Assembly: GCA_021399435.1 (NCBI GenBank)
Contig: JAJTUP010000083.1
Coordinates: 62,001-126,000 of the forward strand
Reading direction: 5' to 3'
Origin: Diaporthe sp. PMI_573
Lineage: Eukaryota; Ascomycota; Sordariomycetes; Diaporthales; Diaporthaceae
Length of the DNA: 64,000 bases
The notes under the pieces are model-generated. The model saw only the letters and a program-made list of their open reading frames with translations. It made no database searches and was not told where the DNA came from. The translations under genes were made by a program, and so were the position numbers. Below are positions 53,317 through 63,989 of the stretch, in pieces (position 1 is the first letter of the stretch; every line of letters starts with the position of its first letter).

Positions 53317-54380
53317 GGATACCCGCAGATTGTTCATAAGTGGAGAGTCTTGATATCAGGGATAATGATGACGATCAGACATGCAGGGGGGCGGGCCTCT
53401 ATTCTCTCCAAGGCGCTAGGTGGTGGTTATTTGTCTATCGATTGATTGATTGATTTATTCATAGACTGACCCAGCCGCCCTGGGGCGGCTATGCAGCGTT
53501 CTACTATCACTACAGGTTCCTCAGTTTCTGACTTCGGGAAGGTCGACCACTCCTGCGAGAATTATGTTGCTGTCAAGGGAAACGAGGCTTGAGCACTGGT
53601 TGCGCAGGTAGAGTTCTTCTGGAAGGGCCCTCGATCTTCACAGCACGAATGCCGCGCAAATCTTTCTTTGCTGGACTCCCTTATCTGGAAAAGCGACACG
53701 GGTGTGACGTAAGTGGATCTGCAGATGCTTCAGAGATCCACGGTCCATCTCCAAACAAGAACAACCTATATTCCTCTCCCCTGATGTCATGATCATCAAT
53801 CCATAGGGCTCGTCCACAGTCCATGCAAGGTGCTCAATTCAGGGGATGGCCGCGGGATCTGGACTCTCATTCTGGTTACCTTGAGGTGCCCTTGAGGGGC
53901 AGTGACGCTCATCATCTGTCAAGAATCAGGGTTTCGAGTCAAAATAGAGCTAGGGCATGGCTCGGTATTGGCCCAGGAAGTGCTACTCCTCGGAGTTCTC
54001 ATTCACGGACTGACCACTAACTAGCTTGACGTCATGGGAGCCAGCCACTCCTGCATAGCCGAAATCCTCTTCGGCCCCACTTTGACCATCTCCAGATGTC
54101 CTAACTGGGTGGCTGGGTGGGTATTGCATGGCAGCACCGAATATAGCATCATAAGAGAGGCCCTCGATTGTTGGTGCTTCTGGACAGCCCCCAAACACCC
54201 CAGCATGGAGGAGAAATACTCCGTGATTTTGGCGCCCAGGTGCGGTGAGCAGTTTCAGATCATATGCATTGCGGTTCCGCCTTGCCCCATGTACCTGGGT
54301 GTGATCCTCTGGCTGTTTAGAAGAACGGGAGGGAGATGATGCAAAAGAAGAAGGGGAAATGGGTTTCGTTCGGTACGGTG
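53317..54380. other. no recognisable gene; simple repeats
   Basis: A GATTGATTGATTGATT run (53439-53454) and a GC-rich palindrome (CAGCCGCCCTGGGGCGGCT, 53472-53490) are present. Frames of up to about 150 codons on minus (54444-53983) show no motif. Confidence 0.4.
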
Positions 54381-54405
54381 TTAGGGTTAACCCTAACCCT
54401 AACCC
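54381..54405. repeat. interstitial telomeric repeat, head-to-head
   Basis: The 25-bp tract has one TTAGGG unit followed by TTAACCC and further TAACCC units in the opposite orientation. TTAGGG is the usual telomere repeat of filamentous fungi. The inverted arrangement is what fusion or repair at short telomeric tracts would leave, though a tract this short may also arise by chance. Confidence 0.6.
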
Positions 54406-54531
54406 AAGCGCCACGGTCCAGCCCATCACCAGCTCCGCAACCACGGCGCAGGCATGCCAGCAACTACAGGCCGACGAGGGGGGTGAGAAGTATCCATTTT
54501 CACCTCAGCCGATCAGACGCCGCCCACGCCG

Positions 54532-55711
54532 TTGCGTCCAACTCAGCCAGCAACGGACAGGTGGCCTGAAGCGTTCTCCGCCGCCGGCAGTAAGACAGAC
54601 AACATCCCCTCTTGGGGACACCACGTACGGCAAGCCGCTGCGGAGATACCCCGCCTGTCACCGCTAAGAGTGGAGCCTTCACACTTGGTCAGCCCGAGCC
54701 CGACCCCGAGCCCAAACTATCCTGCTGTGCCTTCTCCACGACCGGAGGATGGCACCCATCGAGAGAAGAGCACGCCACACCGGGTCTCAGCGAGAAAAGG
54801 CGACCACGATGGCGAAACCATACCGTCTTGCATCCAACCGAAGGCAGGTCGCAGGAGGGCTGTGGCTCGGCACGGCATCCGTCATTCCGTTGACACTCTC
54901 GGCGCCAATGACAACGATAACGAGGCCGAAGGTGCGCTGCGATCTGACAAAGATGGTATTCGCCCGTCATCTCTACGCAAACGCCACAAAATGAGCTCCC
55001 AATACAGTATGGATCCTCGCCGACAAGATACGGATGACGAGGACGTGTACAGTCCTCCCCGCCACAACGAGCGGGATGCTCGGCCGCCACGACGCAAGCG
55101 CTGTAAATTAAACACCCCGAAACCGGCTCGCACAACAGCCACCAGACAGCAGACGAGTTCGAATTCTGGAGGTACCGGATCACGACGGGTCCAGATTCCC
55201 AGCCCCCGCCTTCACAAAGTTCCAACGAGCAACAAGAGTTTGTCAAAACGTTCTCTGCAAAGTTCACGGAATGGTTTCTTGAGACCGTTGTCGTCAGGAG
55301 CGCAATAGTGGATAGGGTCAGCTTCAGTTCAAGGAAGACCTCTACTGCTCAAAACATAGACGATATATGCTCAGCACCCAACAATCTAATTACGGGTCCA
55401 ACTCGCCGGCCAAACGGCGCGGCTCGACATTAGGGCCTATAACGAACATTGTCTTGACGCCTGGTGAGAACTCTCTACTTCCCCAGACGGACGATGAGGG
55501 CCCATCCCCGGCGTTGACCGAAGCTGAATGGGAGTTTGAGGAGATTCTAGGGTGGAGGAAGCGAGGAAGAGTCAAACAGGTCCTCGTCAAATGGGCCGGC
55601 TTCGAGGAGCCGACCTGGGAACCATCGAGGAACTTTGTCGGGACAGAGACGCTGCGCGCCTACAAGGCGCAGCAGGGTTCAAATCCACGACACTCCACGA
55701 CACATTTGTGA
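54532..55711 (+). pseudogene. chromodomain protein gene with frame breaks, 3' end altered by hAT insertion
   Basis: A Pro/Ser/Arg-rich N-terminal region (from MRPTQPATDRWPEAF) is open to 55308. A different frame (EQQEFVKTFSAKFTEWFLE...VDRVSFSSRKTS) looks like the real continuation at about 55225-55345. A third frame from 55367 carries NSPAKRRGSTLGPITNIV and a chromodomain: EFEEILGWRKRGRVKQVLVK then WAGFEEPTWEPSRNF. Frame changes mean indels or unrecognised short introns. The hAT element begins at 55673, inside the codons after RAYKA. Without it the protein would end after three more residues (HGE, stop). With it, translation runs 13 residues into the element and stops at 55711. Chromodomains bind methylated histone tails. 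The gene's role is unknown. Confidence 0.65.
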
Positions 55712-58671
55712 ATATGGCGTGGATATGGATGCTGACTAATGACTTCGATGTGGAATGGCAAGAATGGGTGGAAATGGATCCATTATGGAAATGGATCCAT
55801 ATTGTGGAATTTGTGGAATGGAAACCTACTTCGTCCAACAATGGTAATTAGTGGGTCGCATCCATGCCTTGGTCATTTTGTCACTCGTCCATTAGAATCC
55901 TATCTAGTGACCCGATCAAACCAGCACGCAACCAACTCCGTAGTGTCTGACAAAGCCCAATTGTACTGGCATCTAGCCTATTGCGGCTCTTGGTAACCAT
56001 GCGGCCAGTGGTCGAGAATAGCCTCTCACACTCGGCTGACATAGGTGGCACAGTAAGCAGATCCAAGGCCATCCTAGACAGCCGGGGGTATTTGAGCCGC
56101 CTTATGTGCCAGTATTCGTAGGGATCTGTGACAGAAGCGTCAGCATCCTCGATATCGCGCTGCCACTGCTCGTATTCATCAATATCCAGACCGCCAACTG
56201 AGGACCTAGGGGATTGAGCTGGGGATTGAATGTGCGACTCGGTAACAGAAATCCCTCCAGCCATCAGTCCTCGCTTTTTCGTGCGCCACGCTGTGAACTT
56301 GTTTCTTGAGGTCTTCAGACGCTTATTGGCAGGCAATTCAATCTCTGGATCATCAACCTCAAGGTCCCTATACTCTCTCTCCCAAAGATCCTGGACCATC
56401 TCCTGCGCCTTGGTAATCCACAGCTGTCTTTCCTCGTCGTCTCCCCACAAATCGTCAAACAGTGCCCACCGGTAAGCAGGATGGAGAACTGCGGCGCCAT
56501 AGATCAGGGGGCTATCGTTCAAATGCTCGTAGTATTCGTTCAATTTGAGCCAACCCAGGTTGATGTTGACTGCGAGGTGGTGGCCGTCTGGAAAATTGGC
56601 GACTGCTCTTTTCGCGGATTCAAGGGTTTCGAGAAGAAATTCGTACGCGTGAATAAGATCCCAGCTTGTACCTGTACAAGTCAGCTGCTAGAATAAGAAT
56701 AGGGCCGCTTTTGCGAAGTCTAAGGCTTACCAGACAGTGGGGCTTCGACCTCGTTTTCCTCGACGTTTCTGCGGTGTTTTCCCTGTCCATCACCCTCAAG
56801 GCCTTTCACAACCAGCTTGAAGTCAAGCAAAATGTCGTAAAGAGTCCCGAGCACATGCCAATCATCAGTTGTCATGCGGTTCTCTTCTTTGAGGAAGAAG
56901 GGCTGCTTGGAGCCCTTTTTGATGTTGCCAGCTCTCGTCAAGTTGGCCTTCTCCCACTCGTTTGACGCTCTCTGGACAAAAGAATTATAAAATGGCCTTA
57001 AAACCAGAGCACGCTCAATCATCGAGAATTGAGAAAGCCACCGGGTAGCATTGTCGACCACAACTCCAACTGGACGGTGTTTCTTGAGCTGAGCGTCGTC
57101 AGAGAGTTGGCTCTCGACAGCCTGTACCTTCTTGAGCATATCGGTCCACGTGTCCGATCTGCTCACCTCCTAGGACTTCGTGAGTATAACAAATAAAATC
57201 GGGGACTGAGCCACCTACAACAGCAAAGTTATGCCATTTTCCAACGGAGCCTCGCCTCCTCCAGACTTCATGCTCCTTCGCTGCCGTGTGAAGTCCTTCG
57301 AAGAGCTCTTTCTCGAAAGCATCCGGGTTCTTGCCATACAGCATCTGTTTCACTACTATATTGACAACATGGCCAACGCATCGAACCCATCGCTTCTCCC
57401 AGTCGAAGCCAAATTCTAATGCAAGCTCCTCCATCGAGGTTTTATTGTTACCGGCATTATCCAGTGTGAAATACCCGATTTTATCGCTGATCTCGTACTT
57501 TCGAATGATCTCGATGATCTGCCCGGCGATATTCTCGCCTGTGTGCCGCTCTGTAAGTTCAGGCAGGCCGAGGACACACTTCTGTGGCCGGTCGTTGGAA
57601 TCCCGAAACACACATGTGATGCCGTATAAGGCGTGTCGGTTACCAGACTTCCAGCCATCGTACTGGATATGGATCTGTCCTGGACTCTTTCGCAAAGCAT
57701 CCTTCACTCTTTCCATGTTGTTGGTAAATTCTCGTTCTGCGATGGCACGCACGGTCACGTCAGTAATGTTAGCTTTTGTGATCTCGACAGATGGATTGAG
57801 GTAGTTGAAGATGTCTCGAAGATCTTGATCGTTGACGATCGAGAAGGATTGGTTAGAATTGACAATCCAGTTGACAAGTTTCTGCTGGAATACAGTTTTG
57901 TCGAAACGTTTGATCAGCGTATTGATCAAATCTTGTTCCTTCGGCTCCTTGGGGTTCAACTGTAGGATTGTTGCAATGGACTGATGTGCTTTCTCAGATG
58001 CCTTTGCAGGCTTTTGCCTCTTGCCTGTCGGATCCATGATGCCATTGTGGTCCGTGTACAGGTGACCCTCAGCGTTCTGCAACCCTTTGATGGCATAACT
58101 CTTTGGCCTCGGCCGCTTTTGCTTGATGCAAAGACAACACACCCATCGGCGTTCCCCCTTCTGGGCATGCTGGATATCGTAGCCGAATTGATATACCCAT
58201 TGACGCACTTGGCCGTCTCTCTCCGTCAAGGTCCAGCCTTTGTAGAGTTGAAAGAGTCGTTGATTGTCTTCTTCTGTACGTTCTGGAACGGGTGTGGTTG
58301 ACTTGGTAGGATGGAGGGTGGCCATTTCGATTTGGGGTAGTAAGGTCATAACAGTAAAACCTCCCAGAATAGACTTGTTTAACTTTGTGTACGGATAAAA
58401 CGGGGTGGAAAATCGTTTTTATTTTGTTGTTGTGGGCGATAGAAGGTACTTAGGGTATGCACTATTTCACAAGGAAATCCAGGTATTTTCAAACCCCACC
58501 AAAAATTTCCATTCCTTTCCACAATTACCACATGTGGAACATGTGGAAGGGGCTCCGTGGCGTGGATATGGAAATGCAGAAGCCCGCGTGGAATGGAATG
58601 GAATGGATATGGATCCACATTATGGATCCATATGTGGATTTCGTGGTATGGATTTGAACCCTGAGGCGCAG
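55665..58671 (-). mobile_element. hAT family 3, copy B: complete, 8-bp target duplication
   Basis: The element is 55673-58663 (2,991 bp). The ends are CAGGGTTCAAATCCA (55673-55687) and its inverse (58649-58663). The 8-bp target duplication AGGCGCAG is at 55665-55672 and 58664-58671. Subterminal repeats of TGGATCCATA and TGGAAATGG are present near both ends. It contains one transposase gene with undisturbed frame. The truncated copy A at 8233-10539 is almost identical. Perfect duplication and intact coding suggest a recent insertion and possible present activity. Confidence 0.95.
55881..58325 (-). CDS. hAT transposase 3B, intact, three exons, 778 aa
   Basis: The exons are 58325-57219, 57169-56731 and 56671-55881. 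Introns are 49 nt (GTAGGT...CCTAG) and 59 nt (GTAAGC...TACAG). The spliced frame has 779 codons with the stop. There is a zinc finger of BED type (RRWVCCLCIKQKRP...HLYTDH). Catalytic Asp regions are IQYDGWKSGNRHALYGITC and GYFTLDNAGNNKTS, with CVGHVVNIVVKQML, and the RW motif is DNATRWLSQFSMIERAL. The C-terminal dimerisation block with the last acid is YPRLSRMALDLLTVPPMSAE, then CERLFSTTGRMVT. It would bind the TIRs and subterminal repeats and cut with hairpin formation on the flanks. No lesion was seen. Confidence 0.92.
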
Positions 58672-58929
58672 CATGGGGAGTAATTGCACTATAAATTTTG
58701 GTGCTTGAAAGAGGGCACGAGCGGAAGCCATTGTCGTACGCCGAGCTAATATGGGGGCCCTAGCAACCCGCTGCTATGGGAGTAGACTCTGAGGGCGATC
58801 TCAGGAGGTCGGGGGGTTGGGTGTTCCTGCGGTATGAGACCGGCGCTATATACTAGGACGTTTTGCAAAGACTAGATACTGGCGTTAGTTCAAATTGACC
58901 CAAACTCACCTCTGCTATGAAGCTAATGT
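58672..58929. other. former 3' end and flank of the chromodomain gene
   Basis: It begins with the displaced last codons and stop of the chromodomain gene (58664-58682). Nothing else is recognisable. Confidence 0.5.
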
Positions 58930-59575
58930 GCAATATGTATACGGAAGTCTCGATCGTCGTTTCGTCTTGGGCTTTACCATCCGATTTGCTGGAAGGCCCA
59001 TCCGCGAATGACGCCCGGAGATGCCGCTCGTCATCAAGGGTTCATGGCAATATTCGGAACGCACGAAGAAGGCGACTTGTTGCGTAAGGCGACTGGCAAA
59101 GGCGTCATCAATGTGGCTCGGTACTATTACCACGAGGCAGTTCAGATTCGTAGGACAGACGCCGATATTCGGAGCAATGCTCGAGGTGGGCTTGATATCA
59201 CGAGAGCCGCCAACTACCAGCCGGAACGCGCGATGCCGTCGAGCAGCTTCGCGGCTAGTGCTTCGCGGAAAGGCCGCAGCAGCAGCGCCGCTAGCAGGAA
59301 GCGGTCATAAACTGGCGCCCCTCCCAGTAAGCGACCCTGCTCCATATCTCCAACAAAGGCTGGCAGCAATGCATTGAATCGGGTACATCGGCGTGTCATC
59401 CTTCGTGACTATGGAAGGGCCATCTACAAGGCAAGCTCTCGAGCGGCTCTACTTGTAGCGTTGGAAGGCTGCATTGAAGACCACCGGGCTGACGAGGACA
59501 AGTGGCGTGAGTCATGCCCTTCCAAACAACAACAAAAAAAAGAAGAGAGGGGGGGAGCACCTGAGAAGACCTAGT
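58930..59575 (+). pseudogene. FunK1-type protein kinase fragment 2, frameshifted
   Basis: The plus strand reads YGSLDRRFVLGFTIR, then PLVIKGSWQYSER, then (next frame) EEGDLLRKATGKGVINVARY then YYHEAVQIRRTDADIR. LDITRAANYQPERAMPSSS follows, and then NRVHRRVILRDYGRAIYKAS then SRAALLVALEGCIE. Block order matches FunK1 kinases, with at least two frame changes and a deletion of the early part. It stops before the HRD motif. It partly overlaps in content with the fragment at 18560-19099. Confidence 0.78.
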
Positions 59576-59618
59576 GAGGAAGATAGGATCCATTCCCACC
59601 ACGCATTTCAAAAACTAC

Positions 59619-60986
59619 TCAGCTAAAGCGCTGGTCATTTTCCTTCTCTGCCTAATACGCGTTGAACTGATCCTTCTTCCGTTTCAGGAATTCGTCCTTC
59701 TCAGCAAGTATTAAGTATTACCTTGCCTAACATCGCCTCGACTCAGCCCTCCTTATGTAAAACTTCTAGTAGATTTCGTTAACGTCGAAGCTGCTCCGCG
59801 CTGCAAGGTTAAACCAGAAACGCTGGCTATTCCATGAGTCCCGCATTCAAGTGGAGAGACGCGGCTCTCCCGCTGGTAGGGGTAATGTGTCCTCAACACG
59901 CTCCATTGCACGGATAAACTGCTCCTTCCACGGCTCGAAGAGGTCCAGGAATTCCTGCTTTCCCTCACTTATCAAGATAGCCGGGTGCCCAAGTATAAGC
60001 CACTAGGGCAGTCATAGGCATACTGAGCCAGCATGATATTCATAAACTCTAAGTTGAGTAAGGCGGTGATACGCATCGTGTTGGGGTCAGCAAGTATATT
60101 CAACGGCCACATATCGTCACAAAAGAGCCGGAATGGCTCAAAGTCGTTGATAGTGCTATATGTAGGGATTAGCTTAGCAAAGTAGTAGCGTGTGATATAC
60201 CGCTCCTAGGTGGTGTTCTTATCTTTAAACCCTATATTGTGATGTGTTTCTAGATTTCTCTATAGGTATTGCGCGTGCTCTGAAAGTAATCACTTATGTG
60301 ACTAAATGGTGCTATAGTCGTGAAGTGGTTAGCGGGAAAGCTAGTGAAGGTGATGACCTCGTTCATATCGTATGTGAGTGGTAGCCTAGTAATAGTCCAA
60401 TTACCAGATTTAGTATCCTTAGAAATAGCACTAATATGCGGAAATTCCAGACACGAAAGCTCTAGTATAAAGCCAGCGATCTGCCCATAGACGATGTTGA
60501 GCTTTGCCTCGTCGATATCTAGATCTAGAATAAGAGGATCCGCCTCATTCTCGGTGGGTGTTTTAGAAGATCACTAAGGTTCTCCCCTTCCATAAATTCC
60601 TTGATTATGAAAGGTCCTAGTTTCTATGGACTCTCTTTAATGAGACCCTAGTGATGCACTCATGTAATAAGGATGCTCATATGTTGGGAGATGTATTTCA
60701 TAACTATGACCTTATTCTTGACCTTTTCCTTAAGTCAAAGCCCATATACCTTCCCTAGAAATGGAAAGCGAATAAGGATACGCTCGTTGGTCTTGCCATT
60801 CTAGACGTCGATGCTGAGGTTGAATGAGCCTTTGTAGTACTCAACGAACTCTCCGGCCTTATTCTAGCTAAGGCGATCATCAACGAAGGATACAATATCA
60901 TATTTTGCATCGATGAACTTGTGGATAAATGCCATTTTCGCATCCTCGGCGTTTGCCTTGGTGATGAAGTCGAAGGGTGTCCCCAT
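59619..60986 (-). pseudogene. aminoglycoside-phosphotransferase (APH)-family gene riddled with RIP-like stops
   Basis: The start is at 60986 (MGTPFDFITKANAEDAK). The minus frame is recognisable over about 455 codons: YDIVSFVDDRLS, ERILIRFPFLGKVYGL, KLGPFIIKEFMEGENLSDLL, LILDLDIDEAKLNIVYGQIA, FPHISAISKDTKSGNWTI, LILGHPAILISEGKQEFLDL and MRDSWNSQRFWFNLAARSS. Fungal members are kinase-like small-molecule phosphotransferases of unknown substrate. At least a dozen in-frame TAG, TAA or TGA codons stand where Gln or Trp are expected (CAG to TAG, TGG to TAG/TGA). Few indels are needed. This pattern is the expected footprint of C-to-T change at CpA sites. Confidence 0.8.
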
Positions 60987-61587
60987 CTTGTGGGAAAAAC
61001 AAAAAAAGTGAAGTGTAGAACACGAAGCTGGGTGGTGGAAATTGATGCACGGAAGGGGACGAGGATGAGGATTTGGTGGTTGGGGGAGGGGAACTTTGTC
61101 AAGGGGCTCGGCAGGGGAAAAGACCCCGCACACCTGCCTGAGGAATCTATGCATTACGACGTGGCAGCCAATGAGACGTCTTTACAAAGAATAGGGTTCT
61201 TCATAAAATCAAGAACAGCGAGAAACGGAGCCCATGGGTCTCCATCAAATCTGGGAACATCAGTGTTTGAAAACGAGTGCGTGTGTATATTTGTGTTCGC
61301 TCATTCCTAATGAGCGTGAGTGTGCAAATTCAGCACGGGTTCTAAACGAGTGACAGCATATTCGCCTAGAAGTTCTGACCGCCCTCATTTGCTTACGATA
61401 ATTAAGGTCGGGAAGAGCCAAACCAAGGAAACCATGATAGGCACCCCATTTTCTCCACACGGTCACCATGGGCATGATGACGCAGCCAGGTTCCTTATTC
61501 ACGATTAGTAAAGCCGGTAGATTAGGGCTGTTGTTCTGACACACCTTCGTCAGTTCAGGGCTCTTAGATACCCTTGCCACGCTTCTG
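60987..61587. other. no recognisable gene
   Basis: 5' flank of the APH-family pseudogene. Purine-rich minus-strand equivalents of promoter CT-tracts are present. No coding motif. Confidence 0.4.
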
Positions 61588-61758
61588 CTAGGAGACTCTA
61601 GCGGCATCCTCTGCCAGTTTCTTCATTTCCTCCTGTGTCTTCTTCTCCGTCTCCTCCTAGCGACGTTTTTCGATGGCAGCCTCGCGGGCTTTCTGACTGT
61701 CTTCGCCCTTCTTGATGACTTGGTCCAAGTCTGAGGTTTTGACGATATTGTTGCTCAT
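61588..61758 (-). pseudogene. small charged protein with internal TAG
   Basis: ATG at 61758 opens MSNNIVKTSDLDQVIKKGED then SQKAREAAIEKRR, followed by TAG at 61659-61657. The same frame then reads EETEKKTQEEMKKLAEDAAR to the next stop at 61588. The TAG could be a mutated TGG. It would be a 56-residue helical, highly charged peptide. No family is recognised. Confidence 0.4.
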
Positions 61759-63366
61759 CTTGTCAGATATGATGATTGCTTTGGTTTCGGGTCTTGGATT
61801 TTGTTGAAATGGAAAGATTCTGTGAGTTTGCAAGAATAGTGATGAGATTTGATGATGGTAATGAGGTTGAGTTGAGGTGGGAAAAAGAGGCAATGAAGCC
61901 GAATTTATATCCATCTCTCAAAACGAAGCAGACATTGACACCTCGTAAAGCCGGTCTACCCTTCCACAAGCTGTTCCCGTCCCTACCCTGGTCTCTTCTT
62001 CTCTCCTCTCCTCTTCTGTCTTCGCGGCTGCAATTATCTGCAAGTATTGTGGTGGAACATGGGAACGATTCCAATGCTGTTGGCAGCATCGACGCTACGT
62101 GTAAGTGGATGACTTATCTGGCCTCTGCGTGAAACCAAGGCTCTCGGAAGGCTACGCCCAGGCAGCAGTCCCGTTTCGGGGCGTACGGGGGCACAAACGA
62201 CCATTCACACCACAGGCGCACCTGTTGGACACACCAGGCGCCGATTGTGTCGTGCTGACTCGACCAGTCATAGAATCGCTTATCGAAAGGCTTGGCGATT
62301 CAATTCGTTTCCGGAAACACTTTTGACTCAAGCTGCAGCGACACCTGGCAGCCTTGGTATGGAGTTACTCAAGTGAGAACACAGAGGCAACAAGATCCAG
62401 AGTTTCAATAAGAGCTCTGCACCACCCACCGTGATAAAATGCTATCACAATTTCACGCATAGATATCACATACGGTCGTTCGCATAGTCGTGTCCGCATG
62501 GCATAATCGACGCCGCTTTCTTAAGATTGATACATCCAACGCATACTGGGGCTTATGTGTCTAAATGGTGCTATGTCCTGGAAGCCTAGATATAGGACTG
62601 CTACCTAGCCTTACCCTTGTGGGAGCCCTGTTTTAACGCTGAGGCCGAATTAGGGGCCCATCTATTGGTGATAATCACTTTAATTGCCTCATTGCATTGG
62701 CTGAGATGCGAGAAAACTGCGAGCATCGACTGTACCGGACCGCTGGCCCCGCAGCCCCGGCTCTTGTCTTGACCGAGCCGACCCTCCACGCTCCACGAAG
62801 TGCCTCCGGGGTTGTCTTGATCGCAGTGGCAGTCATATCTATCTTGAGATGGCCACCTTCTGGTGAGATATGACTCAATAGAAGCGCCAAAAACACAAGG
62901 GCAAAGATCGCCCGTATTGCGCAAGAGTCCACCTTGGGATCCGCCTTGCCTTGCCTGTCCTCGATGCCCTGAAACGCTCTCCTCTTGCTCCGCACTCGCT
63001 TTTGGGCCGCCTCGATCAAGCCTCATCGCCATTACTAACCCATCTGAATGGCGGCCAGTGTGAATCAGAAGCAGACAGCACAGCAGTAGAATCAGGACGA
63101 AAACCTGCATTTCCCATGATCAGTCTCATGCGCGACCTTGGGCCAATCATTTTAGCCGCCCCCAACTTTTTGATGCCTCAGGTGGTTCATCCAGACCACA
63201 GCAAGTATGTTTTTGCGGCCTTCGCGAAACAAAGTTGAGCCGCATCAAAGATGGCTGGAATGAATGCAGATTTGGTTGGGTGTCAAACTCAGAAGATATC
63301 GCCGCAGCGCGAACATGCGCTGGCAGAAGCGCTCGACCGTGATCAACGTGCTGCGGAAACGGTCGA
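61759..63366. other. no recognisable gene
   Basis: Frames up to 170 codons on minus (63110-62601, with an initial hydrophobic stretch VLILLLCCLLLIHTG) show no family motif. Another frame is open over the same bases. Nothing further can be supported. Confidence 0.35.
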
Positions 63367-63989
63367 ATGGCAGGTCGAGGCGCCAACTTTGCGCCAATCC
63401 CGCACGAACGTCGGGAAAACGAGACATCCGACGACCAATCGTTAGCCGCCCCCATACCATTGCTGCCTATTTCTCGTTGTCACCCGAGTCAAAATTCACC
63501 TCGACCCAAACAACTCTTCACGACTGCTTGTGACAAAACGAACGACCTTGCGGCTCGCAGGCCTTTTCGTCGGCCGCCTCAGCGCCGATAGAATTTACCC
63601 CCATGCACGCGCCGGCACGCTCCTCGCCATGAACTGCGGAATTTCCGCGTGGACCGGCCGCTCTCGTTTGAAACCCTCCGAGACGTCGCCAAAAAGTTGC
63701 TGGACGCCGTTGCAAGTACGGGTACAGGTATGCGTGTCGGCAATCCCCTTTACCCGGTGAGTGGGATGACATGTTAATTCATTTAGGTGCAGAGCTTCCG
63801 CCGAGCCACCGAGAGCAGTCTCTACAGAGTGGAGATCTCGCCGGAGACACGACGCCGGTGCAAGCTCGGAAGAGGCGACTCGACCCGACAACTAAGAGCG
63901 ATCCGGCGCCCGCGAAGAGAGCCCGATTGACACGGACGGACACGCAACAGCCTGGAGTTGAGGTCGAGAAAGCAGAGCCAATGGACAAG
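63367..63989 (+). CDS. partial gene at right edge, unknown function
   Basis: A plus frame runs from about 63367 to 63727, interrupted only by a TAG at 63589-63591 that could be a mutated CAG. It ends VDRPLSFETLRDVAKKLLDA then VASTGTG. A 59-nt intron (GTATGC...TTTAG, 63728-63786) follows. The next exon, 63787-63989, reads AELPPSHREQSLQSGDLAGD with a basic KRRLD...PAKRARL nuclear-signal-like segment, and ends at a second donor (GTATGA). The gene continues beyond the window. No domain is recognised. Confidence 0.4.

Noticed and set aside
55673..55687. tRNA gene suggested by GGTTCAAATCC
   Set aside because: The match lies in the hAT terminal repeat; no A box, acceptor stem or anticodon arm can be folded around it.
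62601..63110. 170-codon minus frame with a signal-like N-terminus (LILLLCCLLLIHTG) as a secreted protein
   Set aside because: No family motif, a competing frame over the same bases, and no promoter or intron evidence.
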